Shown: positions 11,184-23,522 of the stretch, piece by piece
Position numbering within the stretch: position 1 is the stretch's first letter
Layout of the letters: each line of letters starts with the position of its first letter
Assembly: GCA_031216915.1 (NCBI GenBank)
Contig: CM062290.1
Location: 251,850,581 to 251,914,580 of the forward strand
Direction: 5' to 3'
DNA length: 64,000 nt
DNA from: Pictodentalium vernedei
Lineage: Eukaryota > Mollusca > Scaphopoda > Dentaliida > Dentaliidae
The notes under the pieces: generated by a model
What the model was told of the DNA's origin: nothing
Database searches by the model: none
What the model saw: the letters and a program-made list of their open reading frames with translations, nothing else
Translations under genes and position numbers: made by a program

Positions 11184-11480
11184 CCCGACATGACATGGTC
11201 GGAGAGGAAGGTACCCAAAGGGGCATCGGGGGTGGTCACCCGAGCCCAGGCCGCAGATGCAAAGCGGCCGGTAAAATCACTGGAGAGACCAGTGGAGTTG
11301 AGTAAGGAGGCACAGGTAGGGTGCACAATGGAGGCACCAAAGGTTAATCCTTTGACGACGGAAGTCAAGGGAGTGGCTGAACGGTAGCAGCCAATGTATG
11401 AGGACGAGACGGGGCGTAATGGGGGTAGGCACGTGAGTTGACCAAAGGTTAGGAACTTTTGGGTCGGTTAAAAGGTGACC

Positions 11481-11633
11481 GTGCTCCTGCCGACACGGTT
11501 AGGTAGACCGCGGTTACAGTGGGAGGGGCCATACGCTGTAACAAAAATAATGGGCAACGGTCATTATCGAGTGGACATAGATGGATGTGGAGAGGTTTAC
11601 CACGCAGATTTTTGCGGAGATGCCAAAATATAA
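11481..11633 (+). pseudogene. Integrase C-terminal GPY/F module remnant, copy 1
   Basis: Encodes VLLPTRLGRPRLQWEGPYAV and, a few residues on, HYRVDIDGCGEVYHADFCG, then a stop. This is the GPY/F module that ends many gypsy-type integrases, with the GPY at LQWEGPY. It begins only 298 bp after the protease stop, so reverse transcriptase, RNase H and the catalytic core of integrase have been deleted. Confidence 0.75.
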
Positions 11634-12527
11634 AGGACACTGAACCCACGCGAACAGCGGGGGGAGGTACATTGGGCCAGAAGAGGCCACAAGAGGTGGC
11701 CGGAGTAGCCACAAAATGGCAACAGAGATGTAGAGGTAGGAGGGCACCCAAGGAGAGATTGACAGGAGTTAATCTACAGAGTGTAGCATCTGAGAGCTCT
11801 GGTACGGCATGCATCGCCTGTGGGCATGAAAGTGATGGGCGTGAAGATGAGTGGGGTCCTTGGTGGAAGACGCCCCCAAGGAATAGGTCCCGGTAAAGGG
11901 GACAGAGGGGCTCTCTAGGGACTTGTAAGGGTCCCACCATAAATGAGGGTATTTAAAGTTGGTGCCTATTAGGGCAGGTAACCCGCTGGCGGGCATGAGC
12001 CGGGCGGGACACCCTATCCAAGAATGGGGTAAGTTAGTGAGATAATGGAATTTGGGGCAAGGGGCCCATCGGCTGGCTTGGGTCAGGGTGGATACCCCTT
12101 GCTAATTTTAATTTACGCAGGTGTTGCGTGAGTGTGTATAGAAACAGGAGTGTGTATGATAGAATAGTATTATATTTTGCGATGTTGAGAGGAAGGGTGA
12201 GTGTGTAGGGGGACCTGTTGGCTGCATGTGTACCAACGGACCACCTCCTATTGCGCGCCAGTGGAAGTGTGCGCGCGAGTTTATATGGGCTGAGGATAGA
12301 CTCATGCATTCCATTGGGGAACCCAGTCAAAGTACTGGGAGTTATTTGTGGTGCGCATCAGTGTGCGCATGCGTATGACAGTGTGTGTTAAAATTCTGAG
12401 TATATTGGTGTAATAGTAGAGCAAGACTGTGAGATAGCTCTAAGAGAGAGAGTATTAAAGTGGATGCACGTGGACGCTATCCCCTTGGTGTTTTGGAACA
12501 ACTGAGAGTAGTTCCTTGGTAGGGAGT
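11634..12527 (+). other. 3' non-coding part of tandem unit 1
   Basis: A purine-rich part with scattered open frames is followed by GTGT-rich sequence (12120-12400). It matches 14595-15483 almost base for base. It may include the 3' part of the retroelement and U3-like sequence; no boundary can be set. Confidence 0.5.
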
Positions 12528-12710
12528 TGTCAAGGTGATAGCTAAAAGTTGTGATTTTGGTGTATAAAAGTGTAAATATTTTCGATAATATTTCTGCCTG
12601 GGTTAAATGTAAAGCGTAAAGATAGGTATGTGACGGACCCTGAAAATAGATTTGTCAAACTAACGTTAATTCAAGAGCTTCTTAATGAAGTATGAAATTT
12701 AATGTCCATT
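12528..12710 (+). promoter_or_regulatory. LTR-like leader with TATA box, copy 2
   Basis: Second copy of the leader; TATAAAAG is at 12563-12570. It is preceded by GGTAGGGAGT, a weak purine run that could be a polypurine tract. Confidence 0.5.
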
Positions 12711-13601
12711 ATGGTGCAGTTGTTGAACGCCACATGGGCTATCTGATAACAGATCAATGAGATTGAGCGTGAAAGGGGTGAGAGGCAGGCCGAGATTGAA
12801 AGGGAATGGGCCGAAAGAGAACACGAGAGAGAGAGAGAGCTCGAACTGATAAGAGCTAGGGCCCAAGTTCGGGAAACCAACGGGAGGCAAGGGGAAACGA
12901 ACGGGGTGGCCATGGTAGGACCCCTTTCCAAAAACTCCCTAATTTTTCAGAGGATTCTGATGATATCGATGCATACCTTCAAAGGTTTGAAAGGTTTGCA
13001 TCGTGTCATCAGTAGACTGAGGATTCATGGGGAGTAAATTTAAGCCCGTTGTTAACGGGGAAATTCTTGCAAGTGTATGCAAGTATGCCTCCTGATTTGG
13101 CAAATGATTATGGTGAGCTAAAGAAAGCTATTTTAAAGAGGTACCAGCTCACCGAAGGTGGATTCCGGGCTAAGTTCAGTGAATGTGAGCCCGAGAGAGG
13201 AGGGGAAAGTGTATTCCAATTTGTGGCGCGGTCCACTAGGTATTTTGACCGCTGGGTTGAGTTGTCGGAAATCAACGAAGATTTTCCGTCCCTCAAAGAT
13301 CTGCTCATCCAAGAGCAGTTTATTTCAACTTGCACCCCGGAGTTGGCCCTCTTTGTTAAGGAGAGGAGGCCAAACAGTGTTGATGAAATGACTAAGGTAT
13401 CCGAACAGTACTTGGAAGCCCACGGGGGTAGTATAACCCAGTCCCGGCCGGGAAGATTTGGGGGAACCAGGTTGCTAAGGCACCGGTTATGCTTAATCCC
13501 CAGAGCCGGCTGGCAACAGGGGTAATACTGGGCCACAGAGCCCTAAAGATTTGTCTTGTTTTGTTTGTGGGCGGAAGGGGCACCAAGCGAGGACCTGTTA
13601 G
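12711..13601 (+). pseudogene. gypsy-type Gag pseudogene, copy 2
   Basis: Offset by 2962 bp from copy 1 and almost identical. It has the same TGATAA after the first eleven codons, the same frame changes, the same stop in the core, and the same zinc knuckle (13557-13598) followed by a stop. Small differences include Asp to Gly in the core (NDYDELKK to NDYGELKK). The shared lesions show that the parent was already dead when the unit was duplicated. Confidence 0.85.
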
Positions 13602-13786
13602 AAGAAAACTCCTCCCACAAAACCAAATAGCGGACCCCAATGGGAATGGAAGGAGGGACCCTTCACCAAAGAATTGGAGAAACGGAGGTAGCGGCGGTCC
13701 GACCTGGGACAAAACGCAGACGGCCGCGTTCTGCCAGACAGGTGGGTCAGAAAGTAGTCCACTCCGGGATGCAATTGAAAAGGGGG

Positions 13787-14145
13787 AGCTCGTGTTAGAG
13801 GGTGGAGAGGTCCTCCCTATATTTAGTGGGATGTGCGAGGAAGTCACAGCCTCAGAAGGTGGAGGGAAAATGCCCGTGTACCCGGAGTATGTGGGTAAAC
13901 ATGAAGTGCAGATGCTTCGCGACACAGGATGCAGTAGCGTAGCGGTGCGTAGGCAACTAGTCAAGGACGACCAGCTATTGGGCCGCGACCACATGTGCAT
14001 GCTAATAGATGGGACGATTAGGACGTTCCCCCTTGCGAGGGTGAGGGTGGATACCCCTTTCTATAGCGGTGAGGTAGAGGCAATGTGTACTGCGGCGCCC
14101 ATCTATGACCTCGTGCTTGGGAACATACCCGGGGTATGTTCATAA
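13787..14145 (+). pseudogene. Retroelement aspartic protease, copy 2
   Basis: Same protein segment as copy 1, with the DTG triad at 13921-13929 and the same stop after GNIPGVCS. Again no reverse transcriptase follows. Confidence 0.8.
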
Positions 14146-14441
14146 CCCGACATGACATGGTCGGAGAGGAAGGTACCCAAAGGGGCATCGGGGTGGTCAC
14201 CCGAGCCCAGGCCGCAGATGCAAAGCGGCCGGTAAAATCACTGGAGGGACCAGTGGAGTTGAGTAAGGAGGCACAGGTAGGGTGCACAATGGAGGCACCA
14301 AAGGTTAATCCTTTGACGACGGAAGTCAAGGGAGTGGCTGAACGGAAGCAGCCAATGTATGTGGACGAGACGGGGCGTAATGGGGGTAGGCACGTGAGTA
14401 GACCAAAGGTTAGGAACTTTTGGGTCGGTTAAAAGGTGATC

Positions 14442-14594
14442 GTGCTCCTGCCGACACGGTTAGGTAGACCGCGGTTACAGTGGGAGGGGCCATACGCTGT
14501 AACAAAAATAATGGGCAACGGTCATTATCGAGTGGACATAGATGGATGTGGAGACGTTTACCACGCAGATTTTTGCGGAGATGCCAAAATATAA
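14442..14594 (+). pseudogene. Integrase C-terminal GPY/F module remnant, copy 2
   Basis: Repeats copy 1, with the same stop; one change is GEVYHADF to GDVYHADF. The internal deletion that joins protease to this module is identical in both units. Confidence 0.75.
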
Positions 14595-15483
14595 AGGACA
14601 CTGAACCCACGCGAACAGCGGGGGGAGGTACATTGGGCCAGAAGAGGCCACAAGAGGTGGCCGGAGTAGCCACAAAATGGCAACAGAGATGTAGAGGTAG
14701 GAGGGCACCCAAGGAGAGATTGACAGGAGTTAATCTACAGAGCGTAGCATCTGAGAGCTCTGGTACGGCAGGCATCGCCTGTGGGCATGAAAGTGATGGG
14801 CGTGAAGATGAGTGGGGTCCTTGGTGGAGGACGCCCCCAAGGAATAGGTCCCGGTAAAGGGGACAGAGGGGCTCTCTAGGGACTTGTAAGGGTCCCACCA
14901 TAAATGAGGGTATTTAAAGTTGGTGCCTATTAGGTAACCCGCTGGCGGGCATGAGCCGGGCGGGACACCCTATCCAAGAATGGGGTAAGTTAGTGAGATA
15001 ATGGAATTTGGGGCAAAGGGCCCATCGGCTGGCTTGGGTCAGGGTGGATACCCCTTGCTAATATTAATTTACGCAGGTGTTGCGTGAGTGTGTATAGAAA
15101 CAGGAGTGTGTATGATAGAATAGTATTATATTTTGCGATGTTGAGAGGGAGGGTGAGTGTGTAGGGGGACCTGCTGGCTGCATGTGTACCAACGGACCAC
15201 CTCCTATTGCGCGCCAGTGGAAGTGTGCGCGCGAGTTTATATGGGCTGAGGATAGACTCATGCATTCCATTGGGGAACCGAATCAAAGTACTGGGAGTTA
15301 TTTGTGGTGCGCATCAGTGTGCGCATGCGTATGACTGTGTGTGTTAAAATTCTGAGTATATTGGTGTAATAGTAGAGCAAGACTGTGAGATAGCTCTAAG
15401 AGAGAGAGTATTAAAGTGGATGCACGTGGACGCTATCCCCTTGGTGTTTTGGAACAACTGAGAGTAGTTCCTTGGTAGGGAGT

Positions 15484-15666
15484 TGTCAAGGTGATAGCTA
15501 AAAGTTGTGATTTTGGTGTATAAAAGTGTAAATATTTTCGATAATATTTCTGCCTGGGTTAAATGTAAAGCGTAAAGAGAGGTATGTGACGGACCCTGAA
15601 AACAGATTTGACAAACTAACGTTAATTCAAGAGCTTCTCAATGAAGTATGAAATTTAATGTCCATT
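15484..15666 (+). promoter_or_regulatory. LTR-like leader with TATA box, copy 3 (truncated unit)
   Basis: Third copy of the leader with TATAAAAG at 15519-15526. Homology to the other units continues through the gag ATG at 15667 and the TGATAA, then stops abruptly after CAGATCAAT at 15714. Confidence 0.5.
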
Positions 15667-15714
15667 ATGGCGCAATTGTTGAACGCCACATGGGCTATCT
15701 GATAACAGATCAAT

Positions 15715-17916
15715 AGTAAGAGAGACAATATTTTCTTCTGTATCGTTATCTTGGTAATTAAGACCAGTTAAATTGTAAGTGTTGTTAACCAGTGCAACAC
15801 ATATGTTCTGGAGACACACCCATATTACGCATCTATCCTGTCTCCGAAATGTCAAAAGGTACCAAAATGCGAGTCTTTCAAAGGAACTTTAAAGCGAGTG
15901 TTAAATTAAGATAGATCTAAGCGGCCAAGTTCAAATGAAGCGATTAACTGAGAATAAATGTTCTGGCAATCTAAATAAAAATCGGGAGATTTCTCGAAAA
16001 ATTCATTCCAACCAATTCCAGTCGGAAGATGTGTAAGGCTGTGGGTCGCTGTGAATAGATGGGGGGGGGGGGGGGGGGGGGTCCCATGCTATAGGTTAGA
16101 GGAGGTGCCGCATCGGTGCGAAAGTATAGGCACGTTGTTGTGTAAGGGAGCCGCAGAGCTCATATTTAGAATAGGAGCAGTCGCGGGCCAAGTCGGTGGC
16201 CATATATGAGAATAGGATCAGGAACAGGAAGTACGAGCTCAGGGAGATATATGCATTTAGGTAAACGGCATTACCTGTTTTAGAAGGCAAGACATACATA
16301 GGCAGTTGGCGTGAGGTCCGAATTTAGCCTTGGTCGTCGAGGGTCATAGGCACCGAAATTGAAAGTCCGCGTATTGTCGTAACCCTCTGAGGTTGTAATG
16401 AACCGATAGTAGTTTGTTAACGGTTGCGAACCGTAGTGGCACAGTAGCCAAAGAAGTAAAAGCTGTGACGTTGAGGTCTAGAGACCGTATTAAGAGCTTG
16501 AGTAAGCGCTTGAATAGCTCGCGAGTTAAAATAATTTTAGGCGGTGCGAGAATTAGTGATGTTGAGAACACATTGCAGAATACTATTTTGTAAGCTTTGT
16601 TAAGTATCTATCTGAAGGCGAAGAATAACTTAACCCTGTGAGCACCAGGCAAGGCGCAAATTGATCGTGAACTGTGATAGACGCCGATTGAATTGTGATT
16701 GAACTGTGAGAGCGCTGATAAAGTCATACAAGTAGAACATTATATGTGTTAATCCCGACTGACGGTGATGTTAACCCTGCAAAGAGAAAGCAACGAGAAG
16801 TGAATAGACACTTTGTATTCATCACAAGCCGTGAGACGATGAAGATGATGTGAGGTTGATCCAGCGGACACAGTTGGCTGTGGGAGACGTCGAGGTCCCT
16901 AAAGAATAAACTTTTATCCGCGTAATTAGTGTATTCTTATGGATAAGTTTTGTGAGTAATTTGTTTCATATTATATTCCTTCGTACATGTAAATAAATAA
17001 TCTTTTCAGTGAATTATCGTTGATCACCCTTTGGCGTTGTTAGCCACAGGCACCTGCAGGAATCCTAAGAGTCCCAAGCGGATAGGGCATTGATAAGGTG
17101 GCAAGGTTTACGTTCGAACTGGGATTCAGACGACAGTCACTGGCTGTCGGCTGAGCACTGATAAGAACATAAATGCAAACATAGTGTGAGCCGTTATGTA
17201 TGAGTCACTGTGTCTGGCGATCGGTTGGTCGTTTGATCTCTTGAAATTTTCTGGAAAAAATTACTTCCCCATTTATTAAGATATTCGATTGAAACTTGGT
17301 ATACATGATTAAAATCTTGACCAGATGTGCGTAACAAAAATTTGTTGTACCCCGATTTAAGCATTATAGATTTATACAGAGTTATCACCCTTGAATTCTA
17401 TAGTTACAGGAAATTAGTATCGTAAAAAATTGGCTTGATTCAAATATAATAGCGTTATTGCCCTTTAATTCTACAGTTTCAATAGCATGGCAAAATCTTG
17501 TGGAGACAACTACTTCTGCTGTTCTCAAAATATTAATTTCAAAGTTGTATGACATTAAGTGGAGATTTGCGTAATATAAACTTGCTGAGGCTCATTTCAA
17601 GTTGTAAATCATCAGAGTGGCCAAATCTTATGAACGAACTATTTCTAAATTTATTCAGAAGTTTTTGACGCTTCATATACACGATCAACACAAATCTGAT
17701 ATGACATAAACTTGCTGTCTCCCATTTGAAATAGATTTATTGCCCTTGAATTCTACAGTTGAATGGTATTGAACAATCGTTTTGAGCAGTTTTCATTTCA
17801 TAAGATATCGATTGAAGCTATGTCCGCATGATCAAAAGTTTGTGTAGTTGATCCTTTGCATTATATTCCTAAGGCTCGATTCAAATGTTACGGGGTTATT
17901 ATCGATAAATTGTTAG
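15715..17916. other. Unassigned region right of the tandem array
   Basis: There is no gene. A 20-bp poly(G) tract lies at 16062-16081. The stretch 16090-17160 is less AT-rich and differs in texture from its surroundings (for example GTGAGCACCAGGCAAGGCGC near 16640). It could be part of another retroelement, but no protein is recognisable. Confidence 0.4.
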
Positions 17917-18290
17917 TAGTATAGGAGGGTCCAGTCGACCCTGGTTATTCGAAGCTTTGGGAGCAGCTAGTGTTGGATTTCCATAGGAACCTGAGCAAAA
18001 CTTCGGCTCCATCCAGCTAGATCCGGCAAGTGGTGTACGTACTGCATATATATGGTATGGTATATACAGTTATATATGTACACACAGGGCTCTGGGTATA
18101 TAGTGTGGGTATGTGATGGAAAATTTATGGGGAAGATGGATTTTCTTGAATGTTTTCCCTGTGAAACGACTGACATTCCTGTTCACGTTGTGACGTCGTG
18201 ATGCGCACGCGACGTCATAGAAACAATGACCGCTGTTATTGTCCACTCTACAATCTGATAAGGTGTTATTTGGGTCAAGGTGTGTCGGAC
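17917..18290 (+). repeat. Left terminal inverted repeat
   Basis: It runs from TAGTATAGGAGGGTCC to GGTCAAGGTGTGTCG. It includes an AT-rich step TATATATGGTATGGTATATA and a GACGTCGTGATGCGCACGCG segment, both mirrored at the right end. Confidence 0.8.
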
Positions 18291-19248
18291 TCTAGCACAC
18301 TTACTACTAACTAATATGGCTTTCAGTACCTATATAAGTATACAATAATCACTATCATACGTTGCTTTCACGACCACTAGCAGTCGAATAAGTCCCATTG
18401 CTCTAATTACTCGAATCTTATCGAGCAAATAAGCTATAGAGCAATTGCTCAAACAAGTGATTCCAGATACTACTCTTATGCTCATCTCGGAAAAAGGGAT
18501 TCTATAACTTCAGCCGTTTTCCAAAATGGATTCTCCTAGTGGGATTCCGTAAAAGGGATTCCATAGGTGTGATTCTATATGTGGGATTCCATAACTGGGA
18601 TTCCATAAGTTGGATCCAGGCTCCTATATATAGCTCCTGGTATTCATTCATACATCCTCTTCTACCATGTTTTCAACTATTTGCCCTATGATCAACCTCT
18701 ATTGTATTCACCCAATACTATATTCTGCTACCCACTTACAGCCTTGTACGCTTACTACTGATTTATAGATTTACTGCAGCCTTGCTAACTAGCTCAGATT
18801 CCTCAAACTAATCGAATCTTATCGAGCAAATAAGCTATAGAGTCGAGCAGTTGCTCGAACGAGTGACTCCACATACGATTCTTATGCTCATCTGGGTATT
18901 GGAGGATACCTATTACATGGTAGTGTAGTCTATTCGAGAATAGTTATAACTCCTCGCATCTTATCAGCTTCTGTTTTCTAGATCACCCTATGCTCTTCAT
19001 TGGCCTAAGAACACTACTACTGGCTTTGTCCAATTTCGGCTTCGTCTGTCCTATGACCAAGTTTTACTACAGTCCTCTACCACCCTTGCAGTCGTGAACG
19101 ATCACAACTGACTGGTAGCATTACTACAGGTTTGCTAGCTATCTCAGATCACGACCCCCAACCCTCGGCCAAGTCTTAGAATGTCCATAAGACCACCCAT
19201 ACTCTACTACGATACTAGAAACAAAACATAAACCACACAACCAAATGA

Positions 19249-20115
19249 CCTAGCATTCCGAACTACTCATAGGACAGTACAAGCCATTAGGTGATTTTCT
19301 TGTACTAAGGAGTAACAGTAGACCTATGGTGTACAGACCGTACATCTCATACTACCGTTCTAAACTATCCTGGGTTACCTCGCAATACAGTATAGCCTAG
19401 CGATACGCAATACCTATACCAACCCCCGGTGGTAAAATTCATTCAACCGGTTAGTGGTACCAAATACTAACATTAGACCTCACCTCGCAATACTGCTTAA
19501 CCTAGCATTACGTACTACCTACTATACCATCTGTGGGCCAGCACAACGCCTTAGATGGATAGTGGTAACAAGGGCTAGCATTGAACCAGCAGGGGTACAG
19601 ATCGCACATCATATACTACCGCATTAGACAACCCCCCGTATTACCATCACACCCACGTCACATTAACGCTAGACCTAGCATAACGTACTACCTATACCAG
19701 TCAGGGTAATACAAAGCATTCGGTAGGTTATTAGCACCAAGGGTTAAGATAGAACCTACATGGGCATATACCGCCCATACCACACTACTCTTTAAACTAC
19801 CAGGCATCACCCCTACCACAGTACCGCTTGGCCTGGCATTACTTTCTACCTATACCAACAGTAGGCAGTATAACACCTTCAGTGGATGAATGGTACTAAG
19901 GGCTAACAGTAGGCCTACAGGGGTACAGGCCGTACATCCTATATTACCATTCTAAACTACCAAGGACTACCTCACAATACCGCACTAGCCGGCCGTGTAT
20001 TACCCTCATCCCACCCTCACCCCACGCTACCATCTGGAATAGCATTACGTACTTCCTATACCAGTCATAGGATGATATAAAGCATTTGGTGTATTAGTAC
20101 TACCACGGGCTAACA
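19249..20115. repeat. Degenerate tandem repeat inside the long-TIR element
   Basis: Diverged units start with forms of CCTAGCATTACGTACTACCT and contain GGGGTACAGACCGTACATC. Starts lie near 19249, 19394, 19499, 19672, 19830 and 20035, so spacing varies from about 105 to 205 bp. Confidence 0.65.
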
Positions 20116-20180
20116 GGGGACATACAAGGTTGTACGCCGCCCATACTATACTAATGTATCACTTTCGTACGAGAAACCCG

Positions 20181-20539
20181 ACACACCTTGACCAGAATAA
20201 CACCATATCAGATTGCACAGTGGACAACAACAGCAGTCAGCGTTTCTATGACGTGGCGTGCGCATCACGATGTCAATAGAAACGTCCACAGTTTCGCGGA
20301 GAAAACTTTCAAGAAAACCCATACTATTCCCAGAGCCCTGTGTGTACATATATCACTATATATACAAAAGCATACCATATATGAAGTATGTACACCACTT
20401 GCCGAATCTAGCTGGATGAAGCCGAAGTTTTGACCAGGAAAAGGTTGCTCCCCCAAAGCTCCGGTTCCTATGTGAATTTAGCACTTGCTGCTCACCCAAA
20501 GCTCTGGGTAACCGGGGTCGTCTGGACCCTCCTATACTA
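20181..20539 (-). repeat. Right terminal inverted repeat
   Basis: Reverse complement of the left repeat, ending GGACCCTCCTATACTA. Mismatches and short indels are spread along its length, so the arms are not freshly made. Confidence 0.8.
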
Positions 20540-20602
20540 TTATCGTTTCATTAAATTTTTGTTGTTCCTAGTTGTTACCTATAAATCCTACTTTTGTAAT
20601 AT

Positions 20603-20712
20603 ACTGTAAAATCAGTTGGGATAAAATTAATCCAAATCAACGGGGTTAAGTGAATATGAACCAACTGAGTTCATATTCACTCAGCCCAGTTGATTTCGGA
20701 TGATTTTTATCA
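20603..20712 (+). mobile_element. TA-type palindromic MITE (family C)
   Basis: Left arm GTAAAATCAGTTGGGATAAA; right arm CCCAGTTGATTTCGGATGAT. It is diverged but clearly palindromic. Confidence 0.75.
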
Positions 20713-22696
20713 TCATCAAGTGAAGACGTACTTGGCTCGGATTAAACATCATAGGGTTATCGCCCGTGGACTTAAATGCGTAGTTTTAATCACCTTCGGT
20801 AATAGTTCTGTGTTTATTTTGAAATGTATTTATTTTCGTTATTTGGTCAGATTGTTGATGTAACATTCAAAGATATTGTGCAAACCTCCAAATGCCATTC
20901 ATTTCAGACCTTTCCAAGTTGATGATTTTGTTCGATCGAGGGAACATTGCCATGTTCAATGCCATAGGTCAAACATTTCAGGCCCGTCTGAAGTGTATGG
21001 ATACAACAAATATTTCATAACGTCTCTTTGATACAGAAAACGGCCATCTACAATTCTAAAGCAATGCAGATGGCGTCTTGACGCATTCCGTGGACGATAA
21101 AAACTTTTCATTTTACCTTTTAATCATATACTTTAGAACACGATTGTAGGATAAATATGAATACTAGCAGCTGAACGGATTCAGCATGTTTAATGTGTAA
21201 AGAAACATCCAACTCGAGGAAATAAAACTGAGGATTACGGATTTGCCTTTTCATAAAATCGGTCAATTAATAAAATCAATTCGTTCAAAAAGAATTGAAT
21301 GAAAAGAACATCCGACACGTAGTACGATGCACTTATTCCCACCTCAAGTGGGAGACATTCTCACAGGCTGGAAGTAGATGAGATAAGAAGAGATATAATT
21401 TGTTGGAAATTTTTCAATCCTCACATGTGTCTGTCTAATAATTATATTTCAAGACAAATCCGATTACGAAACTTGTACTCTTTTCCATTCATTTTTTTCA
21501 GTTGTTAGGTACACCGAGCGATATTTCATTCTTATTTTATGCCTCTCAATATAAAGTTCCAGAATAATATTTTATTTCACACCCATTTAAAATTAAGGTT
21601 TGTCCACGACATTCTAGGATGTGTGATAAAAATAAACTTTTATCGCACACGTGTGGGATACAGATATTTGCACTTTTTTAATGTAAGAATGGAACCAGTC
21701 ATATTTCTGGGGAAGCATGGACTCGTTTTGATTCAATGGGTAATTTATTTTGATGTTGTAAAGTGGATGTTAGCGGTCTATAGTATCTGAGTTTCAATTG
21801 TTTCGGTAGAAACTCATGTCCTATATACTGACCGACCATCAAAAGAAACTTTATAATTTATTTTCTTAACGTGAACAATACTGACTATTGATTAAATAAC
21901 TGGTGGGTTAAAGTATTGACTTGGCAATAACTGAGATGCAGTTCGAACTAAAGAACAATGTGGAAAGAATATGAAAGCGTCTATGAGTGACGTCATTTCG
22001 AATGAATGGCGTTGCGCGAGCAAGTTTCTAGGTCACCAAAATCGAAATATAAAACAAATTGCCTGTAGCTATTCACTGGAATTCGTATGGATTCTGTACC
22101 TATGTTAAAGCCTATAACAAGAACATATATAAATTTTGAGCAGGCATTATGAACAATACGATCATCTCTCTTGGGCAATAAGGATATAAATTCCATTTAT
22201 GTGAGGTGAATTGACAATGACTGCTGTAATCTTGACTAAAATTTTTTAACCTGTCAATCAATCGAGTAACAACAGCAGCATGGAACTTGGAAGTCAGATA
22301 AATATATGAGTTTTTTTTATAATTTCTCATTGAAGTATTTTTTAGAATTTACACCTATTGTTTTTTGTGAGAGTGTGGTAACTTTTTGGTGGAGATCACA
22401 TCAACCATTCACAATTCGTTCTGCAAACTTGAGTCATAAAAGGACGGTAAACTGTATTAATTTTTAGATGAACAATGTTTCATCGATCGAAGTGGTGACG
22501 CATTACAATTTGCAAGTTGAAACCATGAATGAAAGTTCAATCAGCGTACGAAATAACAACAAGACTGGTCTCCTGCTTGTGAAGATTTATTTGGATTTTT
22601 GTCTTATTTTATTTCCTTTACGTCTCAGAAGGATAGGTTGATTCTAACTTAGTATTACCGTAAAAAGGCATGTTTTAGAAATTTGCAAAGGTGTGT
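20713..22696. other. No recognisable feature
   Basis: Two kilobases of AT-rich sequence without a coding region, hairpin or repeat that I recognise. Confidence 0.5.
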
Positions 22697-22866
22697 AATG
22701 AATACAGAACCGCATAAGTGTGATTAAAGGGGTTAATGTTTATCGCTCTCGTTTGGTTTGGAACGGAATACCAATAGAGGCTTCGCCTCTTATGGTATTC
22801 TTGCGCTCAACCAAACTCGCGCGATAAACATTAACCCATTCAAACACTTGTGTGGTTCTGTCTATA
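22697..22866. repeat. Large hairpin
   Basis: Two arms of about 80 bp meet at GAGGCTTCGCCTC. The inner arms GAATACCA/TGGTATTC and the outer arms GGTTAATGTTTATCG/CGATAAACATTAACC pair well, with mismatches between. It may be a MITE of its own; its ends were not defined. Confidence 0.7.
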
Positions 22867-23522
22867 TATCTATGTAAGGCCACAACTATCTTCATATGGT
22901 GGGAGCATGAAGAGGGGATCCACGTTTGCTCGCATATGACAGGAATTTGCCCGACGGTTCTTAATAGTGATAGTAATAGTATTTTATTGCAATTAACCCA
23001 ACCCCAACCCCTGTGAGACAGATCGTATAATGAATATTTGTCGATGTCTAATGAAAGAGTTTAGTACCAACTAGAATCTGATTATAAATGAGAACAAATT
23101 AACCATGTATCACCCTTTTAGTGCAATAAGGTGTCATCTGCAATGCTAAAACATTGCAGATGGTGTTATGTTGCTCTCAAAGTACGATATTTCAATTTAA
23201 ATAGTGTTACCTGTCTTTTTTAAGCATTTTAGTTGCAAAATCATACACAAATGATAAAAATAAAGAAAATAAAAAACTAAAACTAATAAATAAATTAGTA
23301 GTGTTTACAAAATAATTTCAAATAATTTCATGATATTTATTTACTTACTGTTTATTCACTGAAAATAAATTAGTAGCTTAGAATTTATTATCCTCCGGAA
23401 GGTTTACTGAAAATGATTAAGCAACATAAAAAGTTTAAGTAACAAAGGAATGGTTCGATAATAATCGGATTGAAGGGAAAAAACTATTAATTCAGGTGCC
23501 CCACAACCCACAATACCTGTCT
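22867..23522. other. No recognisable feature
   Basis: AT-rich sequence. A short inverted repeat near 23138-23166 reads CATCTGCAATGCTAA and CATTGCAGATG. Confidence 0.4.

Larger units (their letters stand above)
9567..15714 (+). repeat. Tandem array of a 2.96-kb gag-pro element, 2.08 units
   Basis: Unit 1 is 9567-12527, unit 2 is 12528-15483, and a third partial unit is 15484-15714. Units 1 and 2 are nearly identical over their whole length. Each holds a short leader with a TATA box, gag, protease, a remnant of the integrase C-terminus and about 900 bp of non-coding sequence. The start of unit 1 coincides with TGTCAAGG, as an LTR start would, but neither an LTR 3' end nor a target duplication could be fixed. 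The third copy breaks off inside the start of gag. Confidence 0.9.
17917..20539. mobile_element. Non-coding DNA element with about 370-bp terminal inverted repeats
   Basis: The ends are TAGTATAGGAGGGTCCAG and its exact reverse complement. The inverted repeats run 17917-18290 and about 20181-20539 and remain alignable throughout, with small indels. No reading frame of useful length lies between them, so it is a non-autonomous or foldback-type transposon. Flanking target duplications are unclear, and the superfamily is therefore not assigned. The middle holds a degenerate tandem repeat. Confidence 0.8.

Noticed and set aside
11449-11940. Minus-strand open frame of 163 codons (also at 14410-14901)
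   Set aside because: It lies antisense to the integrase GPY/F remnant and its downstream region, and has no domain of its own.
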